Shown here: positions 1 to 5,281 of the stretch, one piece after another | Layout: each line of letters opens with the position of its first letter | Numbering within the stretch: position 1 is the first letter of the stretch | Source of the DNA: Candidatus Nomurabacteria bacterium | Lineage (GTDB): Bacteria; Patescibacteriota; Saccharimonadia; Saccharimonadales; Saccharimonadaceae | DNA: 9,102 bases | Direction of reading: 5' to 3' | Assembly: GCA_031262565.1 (NCBI GenBank) | Contig: JAISHL010000048.1 | Location: 1-9,102 of the forward strand | Notes under the pieces: generated by a model | What the model was told of the DNA's origin: nothing | The model's input: only the letters and a program-made list of their open reading frames with translations | Database searches by the model: none | Made by a program: the position numbers and the translations under genes

Positions 1-587
1 ATTTCTTTTTCGCGACCAATTACGGGATCAAGCTCGTTTTTTTGCGCCATTGCCGTCAAGTTTGTAGAAAACTTGTTCAAAAATGATCCGTGCGTTTGGC
101 GCTCGCGTCTGCCGTGTGCTAATTCTTCGTGATCGTTATTTTGATTTTTTTCTAAATATTCTTCAAGACTCGCCAAAATCCCATCAGTGTCGACTTTAAG
201 CTCCGTTAAAACCATCGCGGCGCGAGCATTTTTCTGATTCAGCAGAGAGAAAAGTATATGCTCCGTGCCACAATAATCTTGATTATAATCCGACGAAAGT
301 TCGATCGACATCCGAAGCGTTAATTTTGCCGTTTCCGAAAAACCTTTTATAGAGGTCAAGGGTGACGATAAATCAGCTTTTGGCGTTAATTGCAACGCGG
401 TTTTGACTTTATTAAAATCCACGTTAAATTTGTGCAAAACTCGCCCACCAGTTGATTTTTCAGATGATAATATTCCTAAAAGTAGATGTTCCGTGCCGAC
501 ATAGTCAGCCCCACCGAGTCGCGCCAAAACATCAGCATGCGACAACACTTCATGCGCATTTTCTGTCAATCTTTTACTAAAGTCCAT
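1..587 (-). CDS. clpC: ATP-dependent Clp protease ATP-binding subunit ClpC, N-terminal part (runs off the left edge)
   Basis: Translated from the ATG at 587-585, the visible 195 residues contain two Clp N-terminal (Clp_R) repeats. Repeat 1 includes FSKRLTENAHEVL and YVGTEHLLLGIL (about residues 3-40). Repeat 2 includes FSETAKLTLRMSIELS and YCGTEHILFSLL (about 80-125). A charged linker follows, then LDPVIGREKE, which opens the first AAA+ module. By family knowledge ClpC is a hexameric cytoplasmic unfoldase that feeds proteins to ClpP, and its N-domain docks substrates or adaptors. ClpP is not in view and the Walker motifs lie beyond the edge, so ClpB or ClpE is not strictly excluded, but the linker length suits ClpC. 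There is no Shine-Dalgarno site. The ATG sits six bases after a -10 box, so the mRNA is predicted to be leaderless. A CIRCE operator overlaps the promoter, implying HrcA heat-shock control. Confidence 0.9.
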   Translation of the reverse strand, partial: MDFSKRLTENAHEVLSHADVLARLGGADYVGTEHLLLGILSSEKSTGGRVLHKFNVDFNKVKTALQLTPKADLSSPLTSIKGFSETAKLTLRMSIELSSDYNQDYCGTEHILFSLLNQKNARAAMVLTELKVDTDGILASLEEYLEKNQNNDHEELAHGRRERQTHGSFLNKFSTNLTAMAQKNELDPVIGREKE

Positions 588-593
588 AATTCC

Positions 594-623
594 ATTTTAG
601 CAAATTTAGCACTCGTGTGTCAA
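594..623 (-). promoter_or_regulatory. clpC promoter, predicted leaderless
   Basis: On the minus strand, TTGACA (623-618), an 18-bp spacer ending TGC, and TAAAAT (599-594) are followed by GGAATT and then the clpC ATG (587). The expected transcription start falls on or next to the A of the ATG. Confidence 0.8.
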
Positions 624-634
624 GAGTGCTAAAT
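604..634. promoter_or_regulatory. CIRCE operator (HrcA-binding inverted repeat)
   Basis: The arms TTAGCACTC and GAGTGCTAA are separated by exactly nine bases, matching the classical CIRCE consensus. The palindrome extends to 11-bp perfect arms (604-614 and 624-634). It overlaps the clpC promoter: the TTGACA -35 box lies within the nine-base spacer, so bound HrcA would block RNA polymerase. As RNA it can also form a hairpin, which may help end toxin-antitoxin transcripts arriving from upstream on the same strand. Confidence 0.95.
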
Positions 635-640
635 GGTGAT

Positions 641-949
641 TTAAGAAATTTTCAAAAATCGCAAATAGTCTGATTTTCCATAAATAATATCAGCAATTTG
701 CACATAGTCAGCGTAAATACGATAAATTACCAGATAATTTCCCGCCACCAAAAACCGAAAATCAGCAAAACGTGCGTCGATATCACCTAGTGGCGCGCCA
801 ATTTCAGGAAACTGCTCCAACAACTGAATCTTGTGCAAAATTTTTGTCAAAGTATTTACCGCCGCAAATTCATTTACTAATTTAACTAAAATATATTGAT
901 ATATCTCATTGAGATGACTTTCTGCATTCGCGGAATATTTAATGATCAT
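641..949 (-). CDS. ParE/RelE-superfamily toxin of a type II toxin-antitoxin pair
   Basis: This small 102-residue protein has the ParE/RelE pattern: an N-terminal IIKYSANAESHLNEIYQYI helix, a mid-protein LEQFPEIGAPL segment, and the C-terminal strands FRFLVAGNYLVIYRI and VQIADIIYGKSDYLRFL. In this superfamily ParE members poison DNA gyrase and RelE members cleave ribosome-bound mRNA. I cannot tell which from the sequence, though the length and FPEIG segment lean to ParE. Its ATG overlaps the antitoxin stop by four bases (ATGA), so translation is coupled and the antitoxin is made first. The CIRCE-clpC promoter starts just after its stop. The gene appears intact. Confidence 0.8.
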   Translation of the reverse strand: MIIKYSANAESHLNEIYQYILVKLVNEFAAVNTLTKILHKIQLLEQFPEIGAPLGDIDARFADFRFLVAGNYLVIYRIYADYVQIADIIYGKSDYLRFLKIS

Positions 950-1197
950 AATTTTATACCATAGCGACTCGCGATTTCAGCGTTGGTTTTTGCGGTTTTT
1001 GGATCAAACGATTTTTCGCCCTGCTTGATGATTTTTAAAAGTTCCTCCGCCGTAACTTCGCGATCATAATCGTCAATCTTAGAAATTACATACGCGCCAC
1101 GACCGTTTCGCGTCAAGTAAACTGGTCGATCAACGTCGACTTCGTTTAATACCTCTGTATAATTACGTAAATCACTTATTGGTAAAATCGTCGCCAT
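946..1197 (-). CDS. Phd/YefM-family antitoxin
   Basis: The protein is 83 residues. The N-terminal half (ISDLRNYTEVLNEVDVDRP, then VYLTRNGRGAYVISKIDDYD, about residues 7-45) is the Phd/YefM DNA-binding fold, in which R30-NGR-G34 resembles the usual RNGKP turn. The C-terminal tail (about 48-83) is the part expected to wrap the toxin; it is charged and Lys-rich. By family, the antitoxin neutralises the toxin encoded just downstream and the complex represses the shared promoter. Its start is supported by an AAAGG Shine-Dalgarno site eight bases upstream and a good promoter (1227-1255). A near-perfect palindrome in that promoter is a plausible operator. Confidence 0.82.
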   Translation of the reverse strand: MATILPISDLRNYTEVLNEVDVDRPVYLTRNGRGAYVISKIDDYDREVTAEELLKIIKQGEKSFDPKTAKTNAEIASRYGIKL

Positions 1198-1226
1198 TAT
1201 TTGCCCTTTCGTTAATTTTCATGTCA

Positions 1227-1255
1227 ATTGTAGCATAATTAACGCGCTAATTCAA
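1227..1255 (-). promoter_or_regulatory. Toxin-antitoxin operon promoter
   Basis: On the minus strand TTGAAT (1255-1250), a 17-bp spacer ending TGC, and TACAAT (1232-1227) form a sigma70-type promoter with extended -10. A leader of about 25 bases with an AAAGG ribosome site precedes the antitoxin ATG. Confidence 0.75.
1237..1252. promoter_or_regulatory. Candidate toxin-antitoxin operator palindrome
   Basis: AATTAACGCGCTAATT is self-complementary at seven of eight base pairs and lies between the -35 and -10 boxes of the antitoxin promoter. Phd/YefM antitoxins typically autorepress through palindromes placed like this. The assignment to this antitoxin is inference. Confidence 0.45.
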
Positions 1256-1264
1256 CAGCAAAAT

Positions 1265-1786
1265 TTAGTTTATTTTCTTCAAATCCATCACCGTCACATT
1301 CGGCAATTCCGCCAAGTTCTCGCCATTAACCAGTAATTTTGATTCGCGCACGCCCGATCCGATAACCACGTGCGGTTGTTTCGCCACATCTTCGTCGACC
1401 AAAATCGTCCAGTCCGCTGGCAAACCAATCGGGGTGATCGCGCCAAACGCCATTTTTGTCATCTCGACCGCTTCGGTCATCGGCGCGAACGAGATCTTCT
1501 TCACGTCCAACGCTCGCCGCACCACTCCGTTAATGTCCGCTCGCGAGTCACCGCCAATCAACACGGCGGCATATTTCACAATGTCACCACGCACGCCTTT
1601 GACAATAACACAATTCGCGCACTCCTTCGCGTCAATCTGATATTTTTCACAAAAAGCCACCGTGTCCGACACCGACGAATCAATTTCTGTCACTAAAACG
1701 CCCGTCAAGTCCGCGGTTTTTACCGTTTCGCCGAGCAGTTCCATTCTTGCATCCGCGTTTGTCCAATTCAGATTTCCGAACTTCAT
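1265..1786 (-). CDS. YbaK/EbsC-family aminoacyl-tRNA deacylase-like protein
   Basis: The 173-residue protein fits the YbaK/aaRS-associated domain. Visible landmarks are CVIVKGV (K63 is the likely counterpart of the conserved catalytic-pocket lysine), VLIGGDSRADINGVVRRAL (75-93), the family loop TKMAFGAITPIGLP (110-123), TILVDEDV (127-134) and GSGVRESKLLV (143-153). Family members hydrolyse mischarged tRNA, for example Cys-tRNA(Pro) or Ala-tRNA(Pro), in the cytoplasm. Which substrate applies here cannot be read from the sequence. The ATG is preceded by a strong AAGGAGG ribosome site. It follows nusA on the same strand after 59 bp that contain a repeat hairpin, with no separate promoter seen, so cotranscription with nusA is likely. 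Confidence 0.82.
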   Translation of the reverse strand: MKFGNLNWTNADARMELLGETVKTADLTGVLVTEIDSSVSDTVAFCEKYQIDAKECANCVIVKGVRGDIVKYAAVLIGGDSRADINGVVRRALDVKKISFAPMTEAVEMTKMAFGAITPIGLPADWTILVDEDVAKQPHVVIGSGVRESKLLVNGENLAELPNVTVMDLKKIN

Positions 1787-1808
1787 ATTGCCTCCTTAGT
1801 AAAATTAC

Positions 1809-1834
1809 AGATTCCGAAACAAGTTCGGAATGAC
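1809..1834 (-). repeat. Palindromic repeat element, family B, in the nusA-ybaK spacer
   Basis: A perfect stem ATTCCGA (1811-1817) / TCGGAAT (1825-1831) encloses the loop AACAAGT, with ATGAC flanking on the right. This is the reverse-oriented form of the GTCAT-stem-ACTTGTT-stem-CT element found at six other places in the window. As RNA in the nusA-ybaK transcript it would form a hairpin just before the ybaK ribosome site. No T-run follows, so it is not a standard terminator. Confidence 0.8.
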
Positions 1835-1845
1835 AAAAGATACAT

Positions 1846-2883
1846 TTACTCCGCCACAATTTCCAGCTCATATCCCGTCAAGACGCTCGCCAAGCGGACA
1901 TTTTGACCTTGTTTGCCGATGGCGATAGATTTTTGAGAGTTGTCGACGTGAACGGAAGCTTTTTTCTCTTCTTCGTTCAGGTCGATACTCTGGATTTCTG
2001 CTGGCGACAACGCGTTGGCGATGAAGTTTTTAGTGTCTTTATCAAACGTCACGATGTCGATTTTTTCCATGTCGCCGATTTCGTTCATGACCGCTTGAAC
2101 ACGCACGCCTTTTGCGCCAACAAATGTGCCGACTGGATCAACGCCAGTAACGCCCGACGCAACCGCAATTTTCGTGCGCTTACCAGCTTCGCGAGCAACC
2201 GCTTTGATTTCAACTGCGCCAGTTTCGATTTCTGGCACTTCCTGCTGGAATAAAATCTTCACAAAATCTGCCGCCGCGCGTGATAAAATCAATGTCGCAC
2301 CACGCTGATCGCGCTCAATATCTTTCAATAGAACTTTGATTCGCGCACCAACCATCAATCGCTCACCCGGAATCTGCTCGGCTGGCGGCATAATTCCCTC
2401 ACCCTTGCCAAGATCAATTCGCACAACTCGCGGCTCAACTCGCGCAACCGTGCCAGTCAAAATTTCGCCGATCCGACCGTCAAACTGCTTCGCGACAATT
2501 TCGCGCTCCGCCTCGCGCAGTTTTTGCAAAAGAACTTGCTTTGCCACTTGCGCCGCCACGCGTCCAAATGATTTTGCCTCATGCTCCTGCTCGATCACGC
2601 CCTCCAAAAGCGCCTGTTTGTCAATTTTTTTCGCATCTTCTAGCGACAATTGACCGCCGTTTTCTGGTTCTTCAACGATGTCATAATGCACAATAATTTT
2701 CGCCGTGCCGTTCTCGGTGTTCAAAATTGCTCGCACGTTCAAATCGCGCGCGTCATGATCATGTTTCCATGCCGCCGCAATCGCCTGCTCGATAACATTC
2801 AAAACCGTATCCTCTGGCAAATTCTTCTCCTCGGCGATCGCATGCACGCCCGCCAACATTTGCTTAATATTTAATCCTTCCAT
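1846..2883 (-). CDS. nusA: Transcription termination/antitermination factor NusA
   Basis: The 345-residue protein has the complete short NusA architecture. An RNA-polymerase-binding N-terminal domain covers about residues 1-132. An S1 domain covers 136-202 (GEILTGTVARVEPRVVRIDLG ... GERLMVGARIKVLL). KH1 (about 204-276) has GVDPVGTFVGAKGVRVQAV, and KH2 (about 280-345) has AIGKQGQNVRLAS. The E. coli C-terminal acidic repeats are absent, as in Gram-positive and CPR forms. NusA binds paused RNA polymerase and tunes pausing, intrinsic termination and antitermination. The usual neighbours rimP and infB are not adjacent here. The start is supported by an AAGAAAGGA ribosome site. A strong promoter (2945-2973) and a terminator-like hairpin precede it, suggesting attenuation. 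Confidence 0.96.
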   Translation of the reverse strand: MEGLNIKQMLAGVHAIAEEKNLPEDTVLNVIEQAIAAAWKHDHDARDLNVRAILNTENGTAKIIVHYDIVEEPENGGQLSLEDAKKIDKQALLEGVIEQEHEAKSFGRVAAQVAKQVLLQKLREAEREIVAKQFDGRIGEILTGTVARVEPRVVRIDLGKGEGIMPPAEQIPGERLMVGARIKVLLKDIERDQRGATLILSRAAADFVKILFQQEVPEIETGAVEIKAVAREAGKRTKIAVASGVTGVDPVGTFVGAKGVRVQAVMNEIGDMEKIDIVTFDKDTKNFIANALSPAEIQSIDLNEEEKKASVHVDNSQKSIAIGKQGQNVRLASVLTGYELEIVAE

Positions 2884-2908
2884 AAGTTTCCTTTCTTATT
2901 AACCTATT

Positions 2909-2932
2909 AAAAAGTCCGACCACTTGGCCGGA
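2909..2932 (-). terminator. Terminator-like hairpin in the nusA leader
   Basis: Read on the minus strand, TCCGGCC (2932-2926), loop AAGT and GGTCGGA (2921-2915) form a 7-bp stem with one G-U pair. CTTTTT follows (T-run 2913-2909). This is a canonical intrinsic terminator shape. It could end transcripts from the upstream unknown gene. Because the nusA promoter lies upstream of it, it would also sit within the first ~30 nt of the nusA mRNA, as a possible attenuator. Confidence 0.7.
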
Positions 2933-2944
2933 ACGAACATATTC

Positions 2945-2973
2945 ATTATATATCACATGAGATTTTTTGTAAA
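2945..2973 (-). promoter_or_regulatory. nusA promoter
   Basis: On the minus strand TTTACA (2973-2968), a 17-bp spacer and TATAAT (2950-2945) make a near-consensus sigma70 promoter. It overlaps the 3' end of the upstream unknown gene. The expected start is near 2938, giving a leader of about 55 nt that begins with the terminator-like hairpin and ends with the nusA ribosome site. Confidence 0.78.
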
Positions 2974-3378
2974 GTCTTCACTGCTCGTCGGTTGCCGACC
3001 AACCCGAACATGTCCTCTCTTTTTGTCAATTTCAACAATTCCCTGTCGAATATAAGAAAGCTGATGATTAACATGCTCCAAAAACTTCTCTTTGTCTGGA
3101 TCGTCAGTCTGCTTAACCAACGTCATCAGCGCGGCGATATTACCCAAAACTTTATCTGTTTGCGTGTAATTGTTAAAAATATATTCAAGCGCAGTTTTGC
3201 CAAGTAGTGGCACCCCCCCCCATAAATTCTCGTCTTTATGCATTTCATTATGCACATCGCTCAGCATGTTGACAATTAGCCCGCGATTATTTCGCAAAGT
3301 TTTTGACAACGTTTTGTCATTCCATTCATTTCGAGTATAAAGTATATGATGTCGATTTACCAATATCTCTCTGCCCAT
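2953..3378 (-). CDS. Small conserved-looking protein of unknown function with an N-terminal NRHH motif
   Basis: I do not recognise a named family. The start chosen is the ATG at 3378 (141 residues), because a near-perfect promoter places its -10 box six bases upstream. An upstream ATG at 3432 would precede that promoter and is unlikely. The N-terminus VNRHHILYTRNEWND recalls His-rich HNH-like openings, but no complete HNH nuclease motif is visible. The rest is predicted helical and soluble: LRNNRGLIVNMLSDVHNEMHKD (28-49), a Leu-rich middle, then KFLEHVNHQLSYIRQGI (98-114) and a basic tail HVRVGRQP. There is no signal peptide or membrane segment. Residues W53-G54-G55-V56 are encoded by a run of nine G on the coding strand, which could slip and frameshift the gene. 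It is divergent from the HIT gene. Confidence 0.7.
   Translation of the reverse strand: MGREILVNRHHILYTRNEWNDKTLSKTLRNNRGLIVNMLSDVHNEMHKDENLWGGVPLLGKTALEYIFNNYTQTDKVLGNIAALMTLVKQTDDPDKEKFLEHVNHQLSYIRQGIVEIDKKRGHVRVGRQPTSSEDFTKNLM
3213..3221. repeat. G9/C9 homopolymer tract inside a coding sequence
   Basis: Nine consecutive C on the plus strand (G on the coding strand) span codons 53-56 of the unknown protein. It is the longest G/C run I see in the window. Such tracts are classic slipped-strand mispairing sites, and also classic sites of sequencing error. Confidence 0.9.
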
Positions 3379-3384
3379 AGATTT

Positions 3385-3413
3385 ATTATACATTTTTATC
3401 ACGCTTGTGTCAA
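3385..3413 (-). promoter_or_regulatory. Promoter of the NRHH protein gene, predicted leaderless
   Basis: On the minus strand consensus TTGACA (3413-3408), a 17-bp spacer and consensus TATAAT (3390-3385) are followed by AAATCT and then ATG at 3378. This is the strongest promoter in the window and it fixes the start codon. No ribosome site is present. Confidence 0.85.
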
Positions 3414-3415
3414 GT

Positions 3416-3445
3416 TTTATAATTCCGCGCAATTTATGCTAAAAT
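3416..3445 (+). promoter_or_regulatory. HIT gene promoter, predicted leaderless
   Basis: TGC-TAAAAT (3437-3445) is an extended -10 box, followed by AACTTC and the ATG at 3452. A weak -35 (TTTATA, 3416-3421) lies 18 bp upstream. It is back to back with the leftward promoter: the two -35 boxes are two bases apart, so polymerase binding at the two may compete. Confidence 0.7.
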
Positions 3446-3451
3446 AACTTC

Positions 3452-3832
3452 ATGGAAGATTCAGTTTTTACAAAAATTATTCGTGGCGACATTCCGTCGC
3501 ACAAAATTTATGAAGACGACAAAGTTTTTGCGTTTCTTGACATTCACCCCGAAACGGCTGGACATACACTGGTCGTGCCGAAAATTCAGGTTGATAAAAT
3601 TTACGACTTGCCTGATGATTATTATTCTGCGATGTGGTCAGCGGCAAAAACCATTGCGCAAAATATGGAGAAAGTTTTAGGCAAACGCGTGCGATTATCT
3701 GTGGTCGGCGTTGATGTTCCGCACGCTCACATTCACGTCCTAACAATTGACCCAGCCAAAATCGGCACTCCGCCACCTCTGGCGAATAATGAAGATTTGG
3801 CGAAAATCGCAGAGAAATTGCTGCTTAAATAG
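3452..3832 (+). CDS. HIT-family (histidine triad) nucleotide hydrolase/transferase
   Basis: This 126-residue single-domain protein has the HIT landmarks in order: FTKIIRGDIPSHKIYEDD (6-23), FLDIHPETAGHTLVVPK (28-44) and the triad PHAHIHVLTI with H91, H93 and H95, where the central H93 is the expected nucleophile. Family members (HinT/PKCI-like) hydrolyse adenosine phosphoramidates or related nucleotidyl compounds in the cytoplasm; the exact substrate cannot be told. The C-terminal NNEDLAKIAEKLLLK helix is typical of short bacterial HIT proteins. No Shine-Dalgarno site is present. The ATG lies six bases after a -10 box. It ends facing the isomerase gene across a repeat-filled spacer. Confidence 0.93.
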   Translation: MEDSVFTKIIRGDIPSHKIYEDDKVFAFLDIHPETAGHTLVVPKIQVDKIYDLPDDYYSAMWSAAKTIAQNMEKVLGKRVRLSVVGVDVPHAHIHVLTIDPAKIGTPPPLANNEDLAKIAEKLLLK

Positions 3833-3841
3833 ATTTTGCTT

Positions 3842-3970
3842 GTCGTCGTGGCGATCTATATTATCACTAGATTGCTTCACTCCATTCGCAATGACGCGCA
3901 TTATTTTTGTCATTGCGAAGCGATTTATTGCCGTGGTTTTTTGTCACTGCGAGCAAAGCGAAGCAATCCA
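3842..3970. repeat. Family A repeats (GTCATTGCGA...GAAGCAATC type), several degenerate copies
   Basis: Three sites share the GTCAYTGCGA start and AGCAATC end. A reverse copy lies at 3868-3895 (TAGATTGC ... GCAATGAC), preceded by a degenerate facing arm at 3842-3858. A truncated forward copy lies at 3909-3926. A fuller forward copy lies at 3943-3970 (GTCACTGCGA ... AAGCAATCCA). A fourth copy is inside exonuclease I at 7231-7257. Together with the family B hairpins they fill the convergent HIT/isomerase spacer (3833-4156), in which I see no gene. Confidence 0.7.
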
Positions 3971-3980
3971 GTCTTACATT

Positions 3981-4007
3981 GTCATCCTGAACTTGTTTCA
4001 GGATCTG
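3981..4007 (+). repeat. Palindromic repeat element, family B, copy 1 of the intergenic cluster
   Basis: After GTC, a perfect 7-bp stem ATCCTGA (3984-3990) / TCAGGAT (3998-4004) encloses ACTTGTT, followed by CT. It is nearly identical to the copy at 6509-6534 inside exonuclease I. Confidence 0.85.
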
Positions 4008-4023
4008 TAATATAATACAAAAT

Positions 4024-4051
4024 GTCATTACCCGACTCGTTCGGGTAATCT
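4024..4051 (+). repeat. Palindromic repeat element, family B, copy 2 of the intergenic cluster
   Basis: A perfect 9-bp stem ATTACCCGA (4027-4035) / TCGGGTAAT (4041-4049) encloses CTCGT, flanked by GTC and CT. The stem sequence differs from copy 1 on both arms yet still pairs. Copy 3 faces it in inverse orientation. Confidence 0.8.
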
Positions 4052-4063
4052 AATTCTACAACC

Positions 4064-4091
4064 GGATTATCGGAATAAATCCGATAATGAC
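4064..4091 (-). repeat. Palindromic repeat element, family B, copy 3 (inverted)
   Basis: A perfect 9-bp stem ATTATCGGA (4066-4074) / TCCGATAAT (4080-4088) encloses ATAAA, ending in ATGAC, the reverse of GTCAT. With copy 2 it makes a head-to-head pair separated by about 12 bp. Confidence 0.8.
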
Positions 4092-4102
4092 ATTATAAGG
4101 AA

Positions 4103-4127
4103 AATCCTGAAACAAGTCCGACAATGA
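4103..4127 (-). repeat. Palindromic repeat element, family B, copy 4 (degenerate, inverted)
   Basis: ATCCTGAAACAAGT (starting 4104) followed by CCGACAATGAC has the family loop and flanks. Its two arms (ATCCTGA and TCCGACA) no longer pair well, so it looks decayed or recombined from two variants. Confidence 0.6.
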
Positions 4128-4156
4128 CAAAAATTCAATCCCAAAACAACGCTCTT

Positions 4157-5209
4157 TTACATACTCACCTGATTCAACTCGACCTTCAGCTTTTCCACCA
4201 ACTTAACTGGGGTTGGGTCAACGCCATTCAAAAGTCCGAGATAAATCGACACGAAGTCACCGAACGCCACACCACACAACATCTGGCAAAGTGCGTTGTC
4301 GCCGTGCAAATTAACAGTTTTCACCGCTGGGCGTTGACCACTCAAAAGCTTCTCTGTTAACTCAAATCGCAAGCTAATGCGCGGATTGTCAAACTCCGAG
4401 CGCAAGTCAATAATCGCGAACGGCTTTTCTATCGGGTGCGAAGTCCAGCCAATGAACTCGTTGTGGCTAAACTCTGGTAATTCATTCCAAAACGCCACAT
4501 TTTTTGCATTCTCATTAAACGAAATTTTCCACTTATACGCCACTGACGCAAATTTTGACGACGAAAAGACTACAGGAGTTTTGCCAACACATTCAAACGC
4601 CAGTTTCTTGGCTGGGTTTTGCTCCGCTACCACGTTCGCCGTAATTCCAGAGATAAAATCTTTCACCGCCGTTTGTTGCGCCGCCAATTCCTCATATCTT
4701 TCAACCGCCAATCCAAACTGATTCAAAATCTTCGTGATCGCACGGAGATGCATGAACACACCATAACGCGGCTGACTAATTTTTTCAAGGCGAATAAACG
4801 GAATATTTTGCGCTTCCGCAATCTCCAAAAGTTTTCCACCGCTGGCAATGATGACAATTTTAGCACCACGTTTTTGCGCGTCCGTCAATGTCGCCAAAGT
4901 TTCCTCGGTATTTCCACTGACACTCACGCAAATCACCAATGATTTTTCATCAACAAAATTCGGTAGTTCATAATCTCTGGTCACAACAAACGGAATCTCT
5001 AACTCCAACCAGTCGCGCGCGATCAATCCGCCGAGCGCCGAACCGCCCATTCCGCCCAAAACCACATTCGCTGGCACAAAATCGCCATAATCCGCCGTGT
5101 TTTCAATAACCGCTTCCCAAGTCAACTGCTCAAACTGCGCGCCAACCACACCCAATGCGTCCTCGGGATCACGCTGTTTGATCACATTCAAATTGTCTAA
5201 AATTTCCAT
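4157..5209 (-). CDS. Bifunctional phosphoglucose/phosphomannose isomerase
   Basis: The 350-residue protein has the SIS-domain phosphosugar isomerase pattern: the glycine loop GGMGGSALGG (52-61), the phosphate-binding SVSGNTEETL (96-105), NENAK with E233, and FSHNEF with H249. E233 and H249 are 16 residues apart, the spacing of the catalytic Glu203/His219 pair in the Pyrobaculum PGI/PMI enzyme. A C-terminal VEKLKVEL supplies candidate active-site lysines (K340 or K342). The family interconverts glucose-6-phosphate or mannose-6-phosphate with fructose-6-phosphate in the cytoplasm, linking glycolysis to mannose-derived glycans. Length suits the bacterial form. The start has an AAAGGAGG ribosome site. 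It is divergent from the Pro/Ala-rich gene, with overlapping -10 boxes. Confidence 0.9.
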   Translation of the reverse strand: MEILDNLNVIKQRDPEDALGVVGAQFEQLTWEAVIENTADYGDFVPANVVLGGMGGSALGGLIARDWLELEIPFVVTRDYELPNFVDEKSLVICVSVSGNTEETLATLTDAQKRGAKIVIIASGGKLLEIAEAQNIPFIRLEKISQPRYGVFMHLRAITKILNQFGLAVERYEELAAQQTAVKDFISGITANVVAEQNPAKKLAFECVGKTPVVFSSSKFASVAYKWKISFNENAKNVAFWNELPEFSHNEFIGWTSHPIEKPFAIIDLRSEFDNPRISLRFELTEKLLSGQRPAVKTVNLHGDNALCQMLCGVAFGDFVSIYLGLLNGVDPTPVKLVEKLKVELNQVSM

Positions 5210-5219
5210 AAAATCCTCC

Positions 5220-5249
5220 TTTACAAAACCATTTTGCTTGTGTTACAAT
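5220..5249 (+). promoter_or_regulatory. Promoter of the Pro/Ala-rich protein gene
   Basis: TTTACA (5220-5225), an 18-bp spacer and TACAAT (5244-5249) form a sigma70-type promoter. The expected start near 5256 leaves a leader of about 26 nt with an AAAGGTGG ribosome site before the ATG at 5282. Confidence 0.65.
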
Positions 5250-5256
5250 TATATCA
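5248..5256 (-). promoter_or_regulatory. Isomerase gene promoter (extended -10)
   Basis: On the minus strand TGA-TATAAT (5256-5248) is an extended -10 box with consensus hexamer; no good -35 is seen. Its hexamer overlaps the plus-strand TACAAT by two bases, so the two divergent promoters cannot easily be occupied together. The leader is about 32 nt, ending with the ribosome site. Confidence 0.55.
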
Positions 5257-5281
5257 TATTCAATTAAGAAAGGTGGGAAAT

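Noticed and set aside
1680..1871. 63-residue minus-strand open frame starting inside nusA and ending inside ybaK
   Set aside because: It has no ribosome site of its own, overlaps two well-supported genes out of frame, and its middle (CHSELVSES) is just the translated family B repeat.
2953..3432. Longer 159-residue version of the NRHH protein starting at 3432
   Set aside because: Its extra 18 codons cover the near-consensus TTGACA/TATAAT promoter; the ATG at 3378 lies six bases after that -10 box.
3747..4010. 87-residue plus-strand open frame ending VILNLFQDL
   Set aside because: It starts within the HIT gene in another frame and continues through the repeat array; its end is a translated family B element. 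No start signals are present.
3842..4127. CRISPR array
   Set aside because: Repeats are palindromic, of two families, in mixed orientation, variable in sequence and without regular unique spacers; no cas genes are nearby.
5234..5281. Upstream TTG start for the Pro/Ala-rich protein
   Set aside because: It would lie inside the promoter; the ATG at 5282 has a proper ribosome site.
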